A stretch of 64,000 nucleotides of DNA, from assembly GCF_001687365.1 (NCBI RefSeq), contig NZ_LGLV01000004.1, positions 62,001 through 126,000 of the forward strand. Reading direction: 5' to 3'. Shown here piece after piece: positions 46,165-55,874 of the stretch (its first letter is position 1; the number at the start of each line of letters is the position of its first letter). Made by a program: the position numbers and the translations under genes. Below the pieces are notes generated by a model that was not told the origin of the DNA, did not search any database, and worked only from the letters and a program-made list of their open reading frames with translations. The DNA comes from Pararhizobium polonicum (lineage in GTDB: Bacteria; Pseudomonadota; Alphaproteobacteria; Rhizobiales; Rhizobiaceae).

Positions 46165-47106
46165 CTAAGAGGACAATGCACGCTTCATCATCTCGAAGAA
46201 ACCGCTGTTGGACGCCTGTTCAATCACCCGGGCGTTGACGGAATATTCCGGCCACCGGTTGCCGAGTTTCGCCGGATGGATGGCGGAAAAGCCGCGCGTT
46301 ATCTCGCCTGCGGTCTCGATCCTGACCACGGCATCGCGGGCCTTTTCGATCAGGGCGGGGTTGAGTGCGCACGCGCAGGTCAGCGAATCCGGATGCGTGC
46401 TGATCGGCCGGCCGTACCGGGCCTCCGCCATCTGACGGGGTGTCGAAGACACCTTCCGGTAGAATTCCGAAAGCGGTGTCTTCATCGCGAAAATCTCGTC
46501 CAGCTGATCCCCCTCGAAAAGGCTCGATCGCATGGTCAGCGTCCAGGTCGATAGCGTGATGTCGAAACCGGCTTCGAAGACGATCCGGGCGGCTTCCGGG
46601 TCGATGAAGAAATTGTATTCGGCGCATGGGGTGATATTGCCGACCGAATTATCGGTTCCGCCCATGATCCACAGGTGACGGGTGGCTTTGGCAATGCGCG
46701 GTTCCTTCATCACGGCAAGCGCGATATTGGTCAGCGGCGCCTGTGCGAGAATATCGATCTCGCCCGGTTCGGCCATGATCCGCTCGATGATCGCATCGAC
46801 CGCATGCTGCGTTTCGGGGCGCTGGCGTGCGAGCGGCGGGTTTGCGCCGCTCATGCCGTCATTGCCGTGCATCGTCGAGGCTTCCCACGGTTTGACCATA
46901 GGGCGCCGGGCACCGAGATAGACGGGCACCTTTCCGGAGAAGCCGGCAGCCTCGATGGTGGCGAGCGCATTTTCCACCTGCTGGTCGAACGGCACGTTGC
47001 CGACGCAGACGGTAACGGCCTCCAGCGTCGAGCCCGGTGTGCGCATGGCGAGCAGCAACGAGTAGGTGTCGTCGCCGGCTGTATCTGTGTCGATGATGAG
47101 CCGCAT
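46165..47106 (-). CDS. Inosine-uridine-type nucleoside hydrolase
   Basis: 313 residues. The calcium-binding N-terminal cluster reads IIDTDTAGDDTYSLLLA, a variant of the usual DTDxGxDD. NVPFDQQVENAL, DILAQAPLTNIALA and LWIMGGTDNSVGNITPCAEYNFFIDPEAA are typical of the family. It cleaves N-glycosidic bonds of ribonucleosides. The ATG at 47106 lies 1 bp after the cupin stop; the frame extends upstream but overlaps that gene. It is the last gene of a leftward operon with SDR, aminotransferase, hydrolases and cupin, so its substrate is more likely a specific N-riboside in that pathway than a general nucleoside. Confidence 0.9.
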   Translation of the reverse strand: MRLIIDTDTAGDDTYSLLLAMRTPGSTLEAVTVCVGNVPFDQQVENALATIEAAGFSGKVPVYLGARRPMVKPWEASTMHGNDGMSGANPPLARQRPETQHAVDAIIERIMAEPGEIDILAQAPLTNIALAVMKEPRIAKATRHLWIMGGTDNSVGNITPCAEYNFFIDPEAARIVFEAGFDITLSTWTLTMRSSLFEGDQLDEIFAMKTPLSEFYRKVSSTPRQMAEARYGRPISTHPDSLTCACALNPALIEKARDAVVRIETAGEITRGFSAIHPAKLGNRWPEYSVNARVIEQASNSGFFEMMKRALSS

Positions 47107-47107
47107 C

Positions 47108-48040
47108 TCAGTAAAACTCGAAGCCCATGGTGCGGGCATGATAATAGAGCCCACCATCCTGCACGATCAGAAATTCGGCACGGCTGTCGCCGTCATTGTG
47201 ATGACTGTGCTTGGCCGCCGGCGGTGTGATCAGCGTTGCCCAGGGCGACCAGTCGCATTTGACATCCGCGACCATCGAATAGGCCGGATCGCCTGCAACG
47301 GCGAGTGTGATCGCCGCGGAATTGTGTTTATGGGGCGGCTGGGAGCTTTTCGGCTTCAGCGTGTTGAGCGACAGCGTCATCGTTGGCGTGATGTTGCGGG
47401 CCGCTTCGGTCTTCTCGGCGGAAAAAATCAGGGCGTGGCCCGAGGTCGAGGCATTGGCATTTGTGCCGTAGACCACGCCGAGCTGATACTCGATTTCGGC
47501 TGCCGGATAATGCACGAAACGGACGGCGGCGGCTTCACCGGTTCTGGGGACGGATTGGTCGAACCGGAGCTGGGGATCGTTGCCGACCGCCCACAACACG
47601 CAATCTTCGGCGGCCGCGATTGCGGAAGGAGTGCCGCCGGGCAGCAGGAACACATCGCCCTTTCCGAGCGAGGCCTTTTCGTCCCCGACCGTCAGACCGG
47701 CGCGCCCCTTGATCACGTACCAGATCGATGCGGTATTGTTGAGCGTCGTGTCCAGCGTTTCGCCGGCCTTGATCACGGCGTAGCGTGCCAGCATCAGCGG
47801 CGTCGTTGCCGGGAAGGCGCATTCCAGTTCACCGGAAAGATCGCAGTTGATGAAGCCGGTCTGTTGCAAGGCAAGCGCCTGTGCCGGCTCGTCGGTGAAG
47901 ATCCTGCCCGGCACGGGAGGAAGCTTGATATTGAAGGCATTGCCCGAATTGAAATAGCGGCTGCGGGCTTCCGCCGCGTTGGCCGGCTCGCGCGGCAATT
48001 GAACCGGCATTTCGGCCATGTCGTTGACTGTGCTCATCAT
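47108..48040 (-). CDS. Bicupin protein, dioxygenase-like
   Basis: 310 residues with two cupin domains. The first, around TASIWYVIKGRAGLTVGDEKASLGKGDVFLLPGG, lacks obvious metal-binding histidines. The second has H-K-H (SSQPPHKHNSAAIT) and a later His (AAKHSHHNDGD), giving a plausible mononuclear metal site. The fold resembles gentisate/salicylate dioxygenase-like proteins, but the reaction cannot be fixed; an isomerase or lyase is possible. The ATG at 48040 overlaps the amidohydrolase stop as ATGA and has AAGGAG upstream. It is the fifth gene of the leftward operon. Confidence 0.82.
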   Translation of the reverse strand: MMSTVNDMAEMPVQLPREPANAAEARSRYFNSGNAFNIKLPPVPGRIFTDEPAQALALQQTGFINCDLSGELECAFPATTPLMLARYAVIKAGETLDTTLNNTASIWYVIKGRAGLTVGDEKASLGKGDVFLLPGGTPSAIAAAEDCVLWAVGNDPQLRFDQSVPRTGEAAAVRFVHYPAAEIEYQLGVVYGTNANASTSGHALIFSAEKTEAARNITPTMTLSLNTLKPKSSQPPHKHNSAAITLAVAGDPAYSMVADVKCDWSPWATLITPPAAKHSHHNDGDSRAEFLIVQDGGLYYHARTMGFEFY

Positions 48041-49296
48041 GCATCTCCTTGTTGGGATGAAAGACCTGACTGCTCGAGTATCAGATCCAAGAGAACTGTT
48101 GTGCCCGCTGCAACATGCGCGGGCTCCGCCCATTCGTCGGGATGGTGGCTGATGCCGCCACGGCAGGGAATAAAAATCATCGCGCTCGGCGCAAGCGGGG
48201 CCATCTGCCGGGCGTCGTGTCCTGCGGCCGACAGAAGATCGAGCGCCGGGAAACCGTGCCGTGCCGCCGAGCGCCGGATGGCATCCCGCAGGGCCGGATC
48301 GAAATCGTTCGAGGGGGCATCGACCAACCGCCGGATCGAGAAGGCGCAGGGAGCAGCATCCTCCGCCAGAATGAATTCAAGCCGCTGCCCCAACCGGTCC
48401 AACACTGCGTTGTCCGGGTGCCGCAGATCGATCCGAAAGCGAACGTGTGCCGGAACGACGGACGGGGCATTCGGTTCGACTTCGATCCGGCCAATGGTAA
48501 ATTTGACGGCCTGATCGACAAAGGCCGTTTCCATCTGCATGCGCAGCGCCACGCGGGCAAAGGCCTGCAAGGCATCGAGGCGGCGGCCCATCGGCTCGGT
48601 TCCGGCATGGGCCTCACGGCCGGCAATGCACATCTCGAAGGTTTTCTTGCCCTGGATGCCGGACACCACACCAATGACGGCGCCGGCGCGTTCCAGACCG
48701 TCCGCCTGTTCGATATGCGGCTCGATATAGGCATGGATCGGAAAGCCGAGCGGCCGGCGCTCCAGCTGCGGAAATGCTTGATGGACCCTGGCAAGGGCGT
48801 CGCCGACGCTGATGGCGGATGCGTCGGTGACAGCCATCACCTCACCGAGCGTTCTTTTGCCGGCAAACAGTTCGGATCCCATCATGCCGGGCGCAAAGCG
48901 GCTGCCCTCCTCGTTCATCCAGGCAACGACCGTGATCGATCGCTCCGGCCTCAATCCCGCCTCGGCAATCGACGTGACGGCTTCAAGGGCCGCCAGAGTT
49001 CCGAATGCCCCGTCAAAAAGGCCGCCCGTCGGCTGGCTGTCGATATGACTGCCAGCGAGGACGGGCGGCAGCTGGGGAGACGTACCCTCCAGGGTCAGGA
49101 AAAGATTTCCGGCGGCGTCGGTCGCCGGCGTCAGACCGGCCTCCCGGCCCCAGCCGATCAGGCGATGCCAGGCGAGAATTTCCTCATCCGAAAGTGCCTG
49201 GCGATTGACGCCCTTCCCCGGCAATGCGCCATCCTGACCGAGCGCCATCAGGCGCGACCAGATGCGGTCCGGGGAAATCGAGGGCGTTTCCATCAT
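48037..49296 (-). CDS. N-carbamoyl-amino-acid hydrolase / allantoate amidohydrolase-like M20 protein
   Basis: 419 residues. Dinuclear metal ligands of the M20/AmaB group are visible: GSHIDSQPTGG then FDG, WMNEEGSRF, EPHIEQ and AAGHDARQMA. This subgroup hydrolyses N-carbamoyl amino acids, ureidopropionate or allantoate. The ATG at 49296 overlaps the alpha/beta hydrolase stop as ATGA; the frame continues upstream antisense to nothing useful and is rejected. Its presence next to a flavin monooxygenase and nucleoside hydrolase suggests removal of a carbamoyl group after ring opening of a nitrogen heterocycle. The exact substrate is inferred only. Confidence 0.87.
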   Translation of the reverse strand: MMETPSISPDRIWSRLMALGQDGALPGKGVNRQALSDEEILAWHRLIGWGREAGLTPATDAAGNLFLTLEGTSPQLPPVLAGSHIDSQPTGGLFDGAFGTLAALEAVTSIAEAGLRPERSITVVAWMNEEGSRFAPGMMGSELFAGKRTLGEVMAVTDASAISVGDALARVHQAFPQLERRPLGFPIHAYIEPHIEQADGLERAGAVIGVVSGIQGKKTFEMCIAGREAHAGTEPMGRRLDALQAFARVALRMQMETAFVDQAVKFTIGRIEVEPNAPSVVPAHVRFRIDLRHPDNAVLDRLGQRLEFILAEDAAPCAFSIRRLVDAPSNDFDPALRDAIRRSAARHGFPALDLLSAAGHDARQMAPLAPSAMIFIPCRGGISHHPDEWAEPAHVAAGTTVLLDLILEQSGLSSQQGDA

Positions 49297-50171
49297 TCCG
49301 TCCGCATCACCTGGCCCGGATCGGCGCGTGGATCGCGCGCGCCCCAGGCTCCGGCTTCGACCTGGCTGATAAAGTCGGCGACCAGCGTGTTGAACATCTG
49401 CGGCTCCTCGAGATTGAGTGTATGCCCGGTCTTGGGGAAGATCGACAGGCCGCTGGCCGGAATCGTCTTCTTGAGAAAGATGGACGGCGCGAGGCAATGG
49501 TCGTCCTCGTCACCGGTCATCAGCAGTGTCGGCACCATCATTGCTTTCAGTTCGTCTTCCAGATCCCAGAACGAAGGGCGCCGGCACTGGACGCCGCGCA
49601 TGGTGTTGGCGGCACCGACAGCCGAGTGGCGCGAAAGACGCTCCGCAAACGCCGCCCATCCGCGCGGATCCTTGTTCTGGAACTGCACGCGGCTTGCGCC
49701 AAGCGAATAGATCCTCGAGAAGGCGACCGGGTCCTTCTCGAAATTGTCGGCCACTTTCAAGGACGTGTTGCGGAAGTAATCCGCCGTTGCGCGCTCGGTG
49801 CCGTAGCCGGCACCGGCGACTGTCAGCGACAGGGCACGATCCGGGAATTTCAGGCCGAAATGCAATGTTGCAAAGCCGCCCATCGACAGGCCGACAATAT
49901 GCGCCTTGTCGATGCCGAGATGATCGAGCACCGCAAGCGCATCGCTGGCGGCAATCGACTGCGAATATTTCTCGACATCGGCCGGAATATCGGAAGGGGC
50001 ATAACCACGGGCCGCGTAGGTGATGCAACGGTGCCGGCGCGGGAAGAAATTCATCTGCGGTTCCCAGGCGTCGTAATTTCCGCCGAACTCGTGGATGAAC
50101 AAGATCGGCGTTCCGGTCTCGCCGGCCGTTTCGTAATAGAGCTTCGTCCCATCCTGTGCCGTGGCGTACAT
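49293..50171 (-). CDS. Alpha/beta hydrolase
   Basis: 292 residues. The nucleophile elbow is GLSMGG; the acid is probably in LLMTGDEDDHC and the histidine in KTGHTLNLEEP. IHEFGGNYDAW supplies the oxyanion region. It starts at the ATG at 50171 and ends in a 4-bp overlap with the amidohydrolase gene. Similar enzymes (3-oxoadipate enol-lactonase type, RutD-like) hydrolyse lactones, carbamates or ring-opened intermediates. A second alpha/beta hydrolase is encoded in the divergent operon at 58803. Confidence 0.88.
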   Translation of the reverse strand: MYATAQDGTKLYYETAGETGTPILFIHEFGGNYDAWEPQMNFFPRRHRCITYAARGYAPSDIPADVEKYSQSIAASDALAVLDHLGIDKAHIVGLSMGGFATLHFGLKFPDRALSLTVAGAGYGTERATADYFRNTSLKVADNFEKDPVAFSRIYSLGASRVQFQNKDPRGWAAFAERLSRHSAVGAANTMRGVQCRRPSFWDLEDELKAMMVPTLLMTGDEDDHCLAPSIFLKKTIPASGLSIFPKTGHTLNLEEPQMFNTLVADFISQVEAGAWGARDPRADPGQVMRTE

Positions 50172-50222
50172 CCGATCGACCTTCTTTTCTTCTTGGCCTG
50201 CTCTTGGTTTCGATGCGCGGCC

Positions 50223-51350
50223 CTAGAACAGGGCCGGCACGTCATTGAGGGTACGGGCGGTTTCGAGATAACCGGGCAAGCCTTCGCAAAAACGCTCGGC
50301 CCATGCGGTCGGAACCGACGTCGAAACCTTGATGAAACGATCGCCGAACCGCGCCGTGTGATAACGCCCCTGCCGGATCATCACGCCTTCACGCCGCGCC
50401 GCCTCGACGATTGCTTCGGGCGAAACGCCGGTGGAGGCGATCTCGATCACAAGGAAATTGCCGTGCGAGGGCTGAACCGGGACAGACAGTCCCGCGGCCT
50501 CGGCACTGGCGACGATCATGGTCTTGTTGGCGCGGTCGATGCGGCGCACGTCCGCCATCCATTCGGATTTGACCGAGAGCCCGGCCATGGCGGCACGCTG
50601 GGCGACCACCGAAGCGCCGAGAACGGAGGTCGATGCCGCCGAAAACTCGTCGATCAGCCCCGGCTCGGCAACCAGTGCGCCGATCCGCATGCCGGCAAGG
50701 CCCAACCATTTCGAAAAGCTGAGCGAAACCACCGTTCCTTCCGGCGCCACCCGCAGCACCGGCGTGTGTCCGTCGGCAAAATCACGATAGGTGCAATCGT
50801 GGATCAGCAGCGCTCCGGCGGAACGGGCGATCTCGGCAAACGCCTCGATTTCGGCACGGTCATAGCGGATACCAAGCGGATTGTTCGGATCGACGATATA
50901 GATCAGCGCACAACGCTCATCCACGGCAGCGCGCAGGGCATCCGGCGTGAGTTTGTAATTCGTCGCCGGATCGTAGATCGGGATCTGGATCACCTCCGCG
51001 CCGGCCTGCTCGGCGAAAAGGCAGGGCCATTTCCACGTCGGGTCGGTGGTCACGAGGGTCGTGCCCGGCCGCGCGCGCGCCTTGCAGATCATCGCAAGCG
51101 CATTGACACCACCTTCGGTCACCAGAGCTTCGCCCGGCACATCGAGATCGCTGACAATCGCACTGCGCAGCGCCTCGAACCCCATCGGCGGTGCGTAAGC
51201 GTTGAACTCGCCGGCCTCGACCGAGCGGATCATGGCCTCGCGCACCAGCGGGTGCGCGGGGATGTGATTGGTGTTCTGCCCCATCCAGGCCAGGTCCGGC
51301 GTGGAAAACAGATCGTCGAAATAACGGTTACGAGTGCGAACATCGGCCAT
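50223..51350 (-). CDS. PLP-dependent aminotransferase, class I/II
   Basis: 375 residues. The active-site set is complete: VDPNNPLG, the D-x-x-Y motif in IHDCTYRDF, the PLP lysine in SFSKWLGLAGMRIG, and an arginine-bearing C-terminal segment (RQGRYHTARFGDRFIKVS). It is the second gene of the leftward operon, 5 bp downstream of the SDR and 51 bp before the alpha/beta hydrolase. It probably transaminates the amino-acid product of the pathway. The class is certain; substrate unknown. It contrasts with the aminotransferase at 5187, which lacks the D-x-x-Y motif. Confidence 0.9.
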   Translation of the reverse strand: MADVRTRNRYFDDLFSTPDLAWMGQNTNHIPAHPLVREAMIRSVEAGEFNAYAPPMGFEALRSAIVSDLDVPGEALVTEGGVNALAMICKARARPGTTLVTTDPTWKWPCLFAEQAGAEVIQIPIYDPATNYKLTPDALRAAVDERCALIYIVDPNNPLGIRYDRAEIEAFAEIARSAGALLIHDCTYRDFADGHTPVLRVAPEGTVVSLSFSKWLGLAGMRIGALVAEPGLIDEFSAASTSVLGASVVAQRAAMAGLSVKSEWMADVRRIDRANKTMIVASAEAAGLSVPVQPSHGNFLVIEIASTGVSPEAIVEAARREGVMIRQGRYHTARFGDRFIKVSTSVPTAWAERFCEGLPGYLETARTLNDVPALF

Positions 51351-51355
51351 GACGA

Positions 51356-52135
51356 CTAGATCACCGATCCGCGCGCCGCGATACCGCCGTCGATGGTCAC
51401 GACGGTGCCGGAAATGTAACCCGCCCTGGGCGAGGCGAGGAAAGCGCAGAGATCGGCGACCTCTTCCGCCGTTGCCGGCCGCTTGCCCGGATATTTTTCA
51501 TACAGTTCCTGCCAGCGTGACTCGTCACCCAGCATGTCGATCGCCTTGCGCTTCATGATCTTGAACATGCGCGCGGTATCGACCGGCCCCGGATTGACGC
51601 CGACAACACGGATACCCTGATCCATGCTGCGCCCGCCAAGGGCCTTGGTGAAACTCATCAGCGCGGCATTGCCGGTGGAGCCGGCGAAATAGGCGGCATC
51701 CCAATTTTCACCGGAATTGCCGATGACGTTGATGATGACGCCATCCCTGCCCTTGCGCCGTTTCCAGAACTCGCGCGAAAGATTGATATAACCGAATACC
51801 TTGAGATCGAAGCCGCGGCGCATGCTTTCGTCGGTCACATCCTCGATGCTGCCAGCCGGAATATCGCCGGCATTGTTCATGAGGATGTCGTAGTCGCCGC
51901 AGGCCTTGTCGAGCGCAACCATGGCCTCGGCGCTGCTGAGGTCGCCTTCATGAACGGTGACGTTGACCGGGTATTGCGCGGCAAGCTCGCTCTTGAGCTG
52001 CTCCATCGCCTGACCGTTACGAGCAGCCAGATGGAGATGGCACCCTTCCGCAGCAAGAACCTTGGCCAGCGCATGGCCAATTCCCTGAGAGGCGCCGGTT
52101 ATCAACGCGGTTTTTCCAGCAAGATCGAGTTGCAC
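51356..52135 (-). CDS. SDR-fold oxidoreductase lacking the catalytic lysine
   Basis: 259 residues. The NAD(P)-binding motif TGASQGIG (13-20) and NNAG (87-90) are intact, and the C-terminus ISGTVVTIDGG is typical. The active-site tyrosine is Y149, but the following residues read F-A-G-S, so the usual Y-x-x-x-K lysine is Ser153. The usual catalytic serine position also appears altered (NVIGNSG). It could bind cofactor yet use different chemistry, or have lost activity. It leads the leftward operon and is divergent from the ABC importer. The ATG at 52135 has AGGAGTG upstream. Confidence 0.85.
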   Translation of the reverse strand: MQLDLAGKTALITGASQGIGHALAKVLAAEGCHLHLAARNGQAMEQLKSELAAQYPVNVTVHEGDLSSAEAMVALDKACGDYDILMNNAGDIPAGSIEDVTDESMRRGFDLKVFGYINLSREFWKRRKGRDGVIINVIGNSGENWDAAYFAGSTGNAALMSFTKALGGRSMDQGIRVVGVNPGPVDTARMFKIMKRKAIDMLGDESRWQELYEKYPGKRPATAEEVADLCAFLASPRAGYISGTVVTIDGGIAARGSVI

Positions 52136-52151
52136 CGATCACTCCTATTTT

Positions 52152-52163
52152 TTTGGATACAAA
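52152..52163. promoter_or_regulatory. Candidate GntR operator near the SDR operon start
   Basis: TTTG-GATA-CAAA is a 4-bp-arm inverted repeat 17 bp upstream of the SDR start. It resembles the T-x-GTATAC-x-A type sites of FCD regulators; weak by itself. Confidence 0.35.
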
Positions 52164-52350
52164 TTATTCATTTCTGAATACTCCTTTTGAAAATCATGTC
52201 CACCCTTCCGGCGTTAAAATTCCGGATTTTTTGGGATAATTTTTTTCAACAACGCAAAATTATGGAATATGCATCTTATTTAATCGGAAATCGGCTGAAG
52301 AGTGCCCATATAATAAGCAAAAATGACTCTCGCTCATATTTTCTCAATCG

Positions 52351-52358
52351 GTATACAT
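52351..52358. promoter_or_regulatory. Shared GTATACAT motif, ABC operon promoter
   Basis: GTATACAT with self-complementary core GTATAC, about 104 bp upstream of the ATPase start. The same 8-mer is upstream of the GntR gene at 59635, which suggests a common regulator site. Confidence 0.35.
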
Positions 52359-52461
52359 TTATCGCTTGCGCGGATACTGTTTTGTCATCAATGTTGCATC
52401 TGGAAGGCGGCCGGACGGCACTCTTCCCATGTGTCAGTTTCAGAAAGGCCGGAATGCCCGC

Positions 52462-53547
<1,086 letters not shown>

Positions 53548-53607
53548 CGCATCGGCCAAAACAGCAGGCATATAAGACAAACAACACATAAAAAAGGAGA
53601 ACAGTTG

Positions 53608-54912
53608 ATGAAGGCATACCACCTCTTGTTTGCCGCCCTGCTATCGGCAACGGCACTGTCGGCGACCGGCGCCATGGCGCAGGACACGGCACAATGCAGC
53701 GGCGAAACCGTAACGCTGCGGATCCTGCGTACCCCTGGAAACTACCCCTATCCGGCGCCGGTGGCCGCCTGGCAGAAGGAACATCCCTGCGTCCAGTTCG
53801 AAATCAACGAGGTTCCGTTCGCCCAGCTCGCCGACACGATCTCGGTCCAGGCGGCAAGCGCGAACCCGCCTGATATCATCGTGTACGATGGCCCCAACAC
53901 CCAGTCATACGCCGCCGCCGGCATCCTGTTGCCGATCACCAAATACCTGCCCAAGGGCTGGGACGACGATATCCTGCCCGCAACCAAAGCCGAGCACAGC
54001 TACAACGGCGAAGTCTATTCGCCGGGCATCGAGCAGACCACCGTTGCCATGTATTACAACAAGACGCTGGTCGAAGCCGCCGGCATCAAGCCGCCGCAGA
54101 CGCTTGCCGATGCATGGACATGGCCCCAGGCGCTCGAGGCTTTCAAGAAGTGCCAGCAGGGTCCCGCCGGAGCTCCGACGGTCTGGGGTCTTGGCCCGAC
54201 CCGCTTCGGCAACGGCCAGCCGGGTCTGGTCTATCAGGATCTGATCTATCAGCGTTCCGCAGGTGATCCGAAGGCCGATCCGTCCAGCAGCGCCTACAAG
54301 ACCTTCTGGGCCCTTTCGCCCGATGGCAAGAGTGTTGAAGGCTATCTCAACACGCCGGAAGCGATCGAAGCGCTGACCTTCTACAAGTCGCTGTTCAATT
54401 CGGAAGGCGTGGCGCCGAAGGTCGGCATTCCCAATGCCTTCTTCGATGCGAAGGCCTGCTTCTACATCGATACGCCGGCCGCCGGCAACGCGCTGATCAA
54501 GGAACCGACGATCGAATGGGGCATCACGCCGATCCCGCATTTCAAGACGCCGATCGTGCACACCGGTTCGACGACAATCGGGGCCACGGCGCGCTCCAAG
54601 CATCCGGAAATCGCAGCCCAGTTCGTGGTCGACATGTCCTGGGGCGAATATGCCTACATGAATGTCAGCCAGCGCGGCAACCTGCCGACCCTGAAGAGCC
54701 TTTTCCCGCGCTTCGAAGCCTACAGCCAGTATCCGATGAAAGTGTTCGTCGACCAGTTGCAGGAATGGGGTCAGCCGCGTCCTCCGGGCCCGAAATTCGC
54801 CCAGTACGACAAGCTCGTCACCGACGCCCTGCGTGCCGTTGCCTTTGGCGGCGACCCGGCGGCGATCATGGCGGATGCTGAGAAGAAAGTTCAGCGCGTA
54901 CTCGACCGCTAA
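53608..54912 (+). CDS. ABC transporter, periplasmic binding protein
   Basis: 434 residues, family 1 solute-binding protein with signal peptide MKAYHLLFAALLSATALS ending in AMAQD. Typical segments are ASANPPDIIVYDGPN, YSPGIEQTTVAMYYNK and AKACFYIDTPAAG. Several cysteines in the mature protein (AQCSG, HPCVQF, KKCQQ, KACFY) could give disulfides, unlike the other two binding proteins here. The ATG at 53608 follows AAAAGGAG; a TTG one codon earlier is possible. The ligand would be the pathway substrate of this locus. Confidence 0.9.
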   Translation: MKAYHLLFAALLSATALSATGAMAQDTAQCSGETVTLRILRTPGNYPYPAPVAAWQKEHPCVQFEINEVPFAQLADTISVQAASANPPDIIVYDGPNTQSYAAAGILLPITKYLPKGWDDDILPATKAEHSYNGEVYSPGIEQTTVAMYYNKTLVEAAGIKPPQTLADAWTWPQALEAFKKCQQGPAGAPTVWGLGPTRFGNGQPGLVYQDLIYQRSAGDPKADPSSSAYKTFWALSPDGKSVEGYLNTPEAIEALTFYKSLFNSEGVAPKVGIPNAFFDAKACFYIDTPAAGNALIKEPTIEWGITPIPHFKTPIVHTGSTTIGATARSKHPEIAAQFVVDMSWGEYAYMNVSQRGNLPTLKSLFPRFEAYSQYPMKVFVDQLQEWGQPRPPGPKFAQYDKLVTDALRAVAFGGDPAAIMADAEKKVQRVLDR

Positions 54913-54919
54913 GAACGAT

Positions 54920-55873
54920 ATGATGGACGCGAGAATGTCGATTTCCGAACCTACCCTCTCCGCTGCTGCCGTGAAGCCACCACGCAAAGTCGTGACGAAA
55001 CGGCAGAAGCGGGATCGCCTGGTCGCCTTTGGCTTTCTCGCGCCCTTCATGACCCTGCTGCTGATCTTCCAGTACGTGCCTCTGCTGGTCATGGCCCGCA
55101 ACAGCGTCTACGATTATTCGCTGCTCAATCCGGCGGCGGAAAAATTCGTCGGCTTGCGCAACTTCACCGATATGATCGATTATGACGATGCGGCCACCAG
55201 CTTCGGAATGACATTCCTGTTTGCGCTGGGCGTCGTGATCTTCGTCATTCCGGTCGCCTTCGCACTGGCGCTGTTCCTGAATTCCAGGCTTCCCGCCCGC
55301 GGCCTCGTGCGCACCATGATCATGCTGCCGGTCGTCACCTCGTCGGTGGTGGTTGCGACCATGTGGTCCTTCCTGCTCGATCCCTCCAATGGCCTGATCA
55401 ACGGCGCACTCGCAATCTTCGGTGTTGCGCCGCTTCCATTCCTGACGAGCACCAGCCAGGCGCTGCCGGCAATCGTCGCGATGACGCTGTGGCAACAGGT
55501 CGGTTTCGGCGCGATCCTGTTTCTGGCGGGACTGCAGGGCTTGCCGAGCGAATTGGGAGAAGCTGCCCGCATCGACGGCGCGACCCGTGGTCAGGTATTG
55601 TGGAACATCACCATACCGCTGCTGTCGCGCACGACACTGTTCGTCGTCGTCATCATGACGGTATTTTCGCTCCAGGCCTTCGCACCGGCCTTCCTCATGA
55701 CGCAGGGCGGGCCGCAGGACAGCACCAACCTGATCGTCTATCACATCTACAACACCGCATTCATCATGCAGCAGGCCGGATATGCCTCGGCCCTTTCCGT
55801 GGCGCTGCTGCTGGTCGTGCTGGCCATCTCCATGCTGCAGATGGCCCTGTTGCGCTCGCGCTGGAATTACTGA
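54920..55873 (+). CDS. ABC transporter permease (MalF-like)
   Basis: 317 residues. The N-terminal cytoplasmic tail of about 40 residues is followed by helices from VAFGFLAPFMTLLLIFQYVPLL. The EAA loop reads EAARIDGATRGQVLWNITIPLLSRTT. Start choice is uncertain between ATGs at 54920, 54923 and 54935. It begins 7 bp after the binding-protein stop, with no hairpin between, unlike the other two systems. It pairs with the next permease. Confidence 0.9.
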   Translation: MMDARMSISEPTLSAAAVKPPRKVVTKRQKRDRLVAFGFLAPFMTLLLIFQYVPLLVMARNSVYDYSLLNPAAEKFVGLRNFTDMIDYDDAATSFGMTFLFALGVVIFVIPVAFALALFLNSRLPARGLVRTMIMLPVVTSSVVVATMWSFLLDPSNGLINGALAIFGVAPLPFLTSTSQALPAIVAMTLWQQVGFGAILFLAGLQGLPSELGEAARIDGATRGQVLWNITIPLLSRTTLFVVVIMTVFSLQAFAPAFLMTQGGPQDSTNLIVYHIYNTAFIMQQAGYASALSVALLLVVLAISMLQMALLRSRWNY

Positions 55874-55874
55874 C

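Larger units (their letters stand above)
52136..52461. other. AT-rich divergent promoter region
   Basis: 326 bp without a credible gene; a frame running into the ATPase gene lacks protein character. It must hold promoters for the leftward SDR operon and the rightward ABC operon. TTTGGATACAAA (52152-52163) and GTATACAT (52351-52358) resemble FCD-type GntR operators. The latter 8-mer recurs at 59635 upstream of the GntR gene. Confidence 0.55.

Noticed and set aside
49224-51359. Plus-strand open frame of 711 codons opposite the hydrolase and aminotransferase genes
   Set aside because: Arg/His-rich shadow; both minus-strand genes carry intact catalytic motifs.
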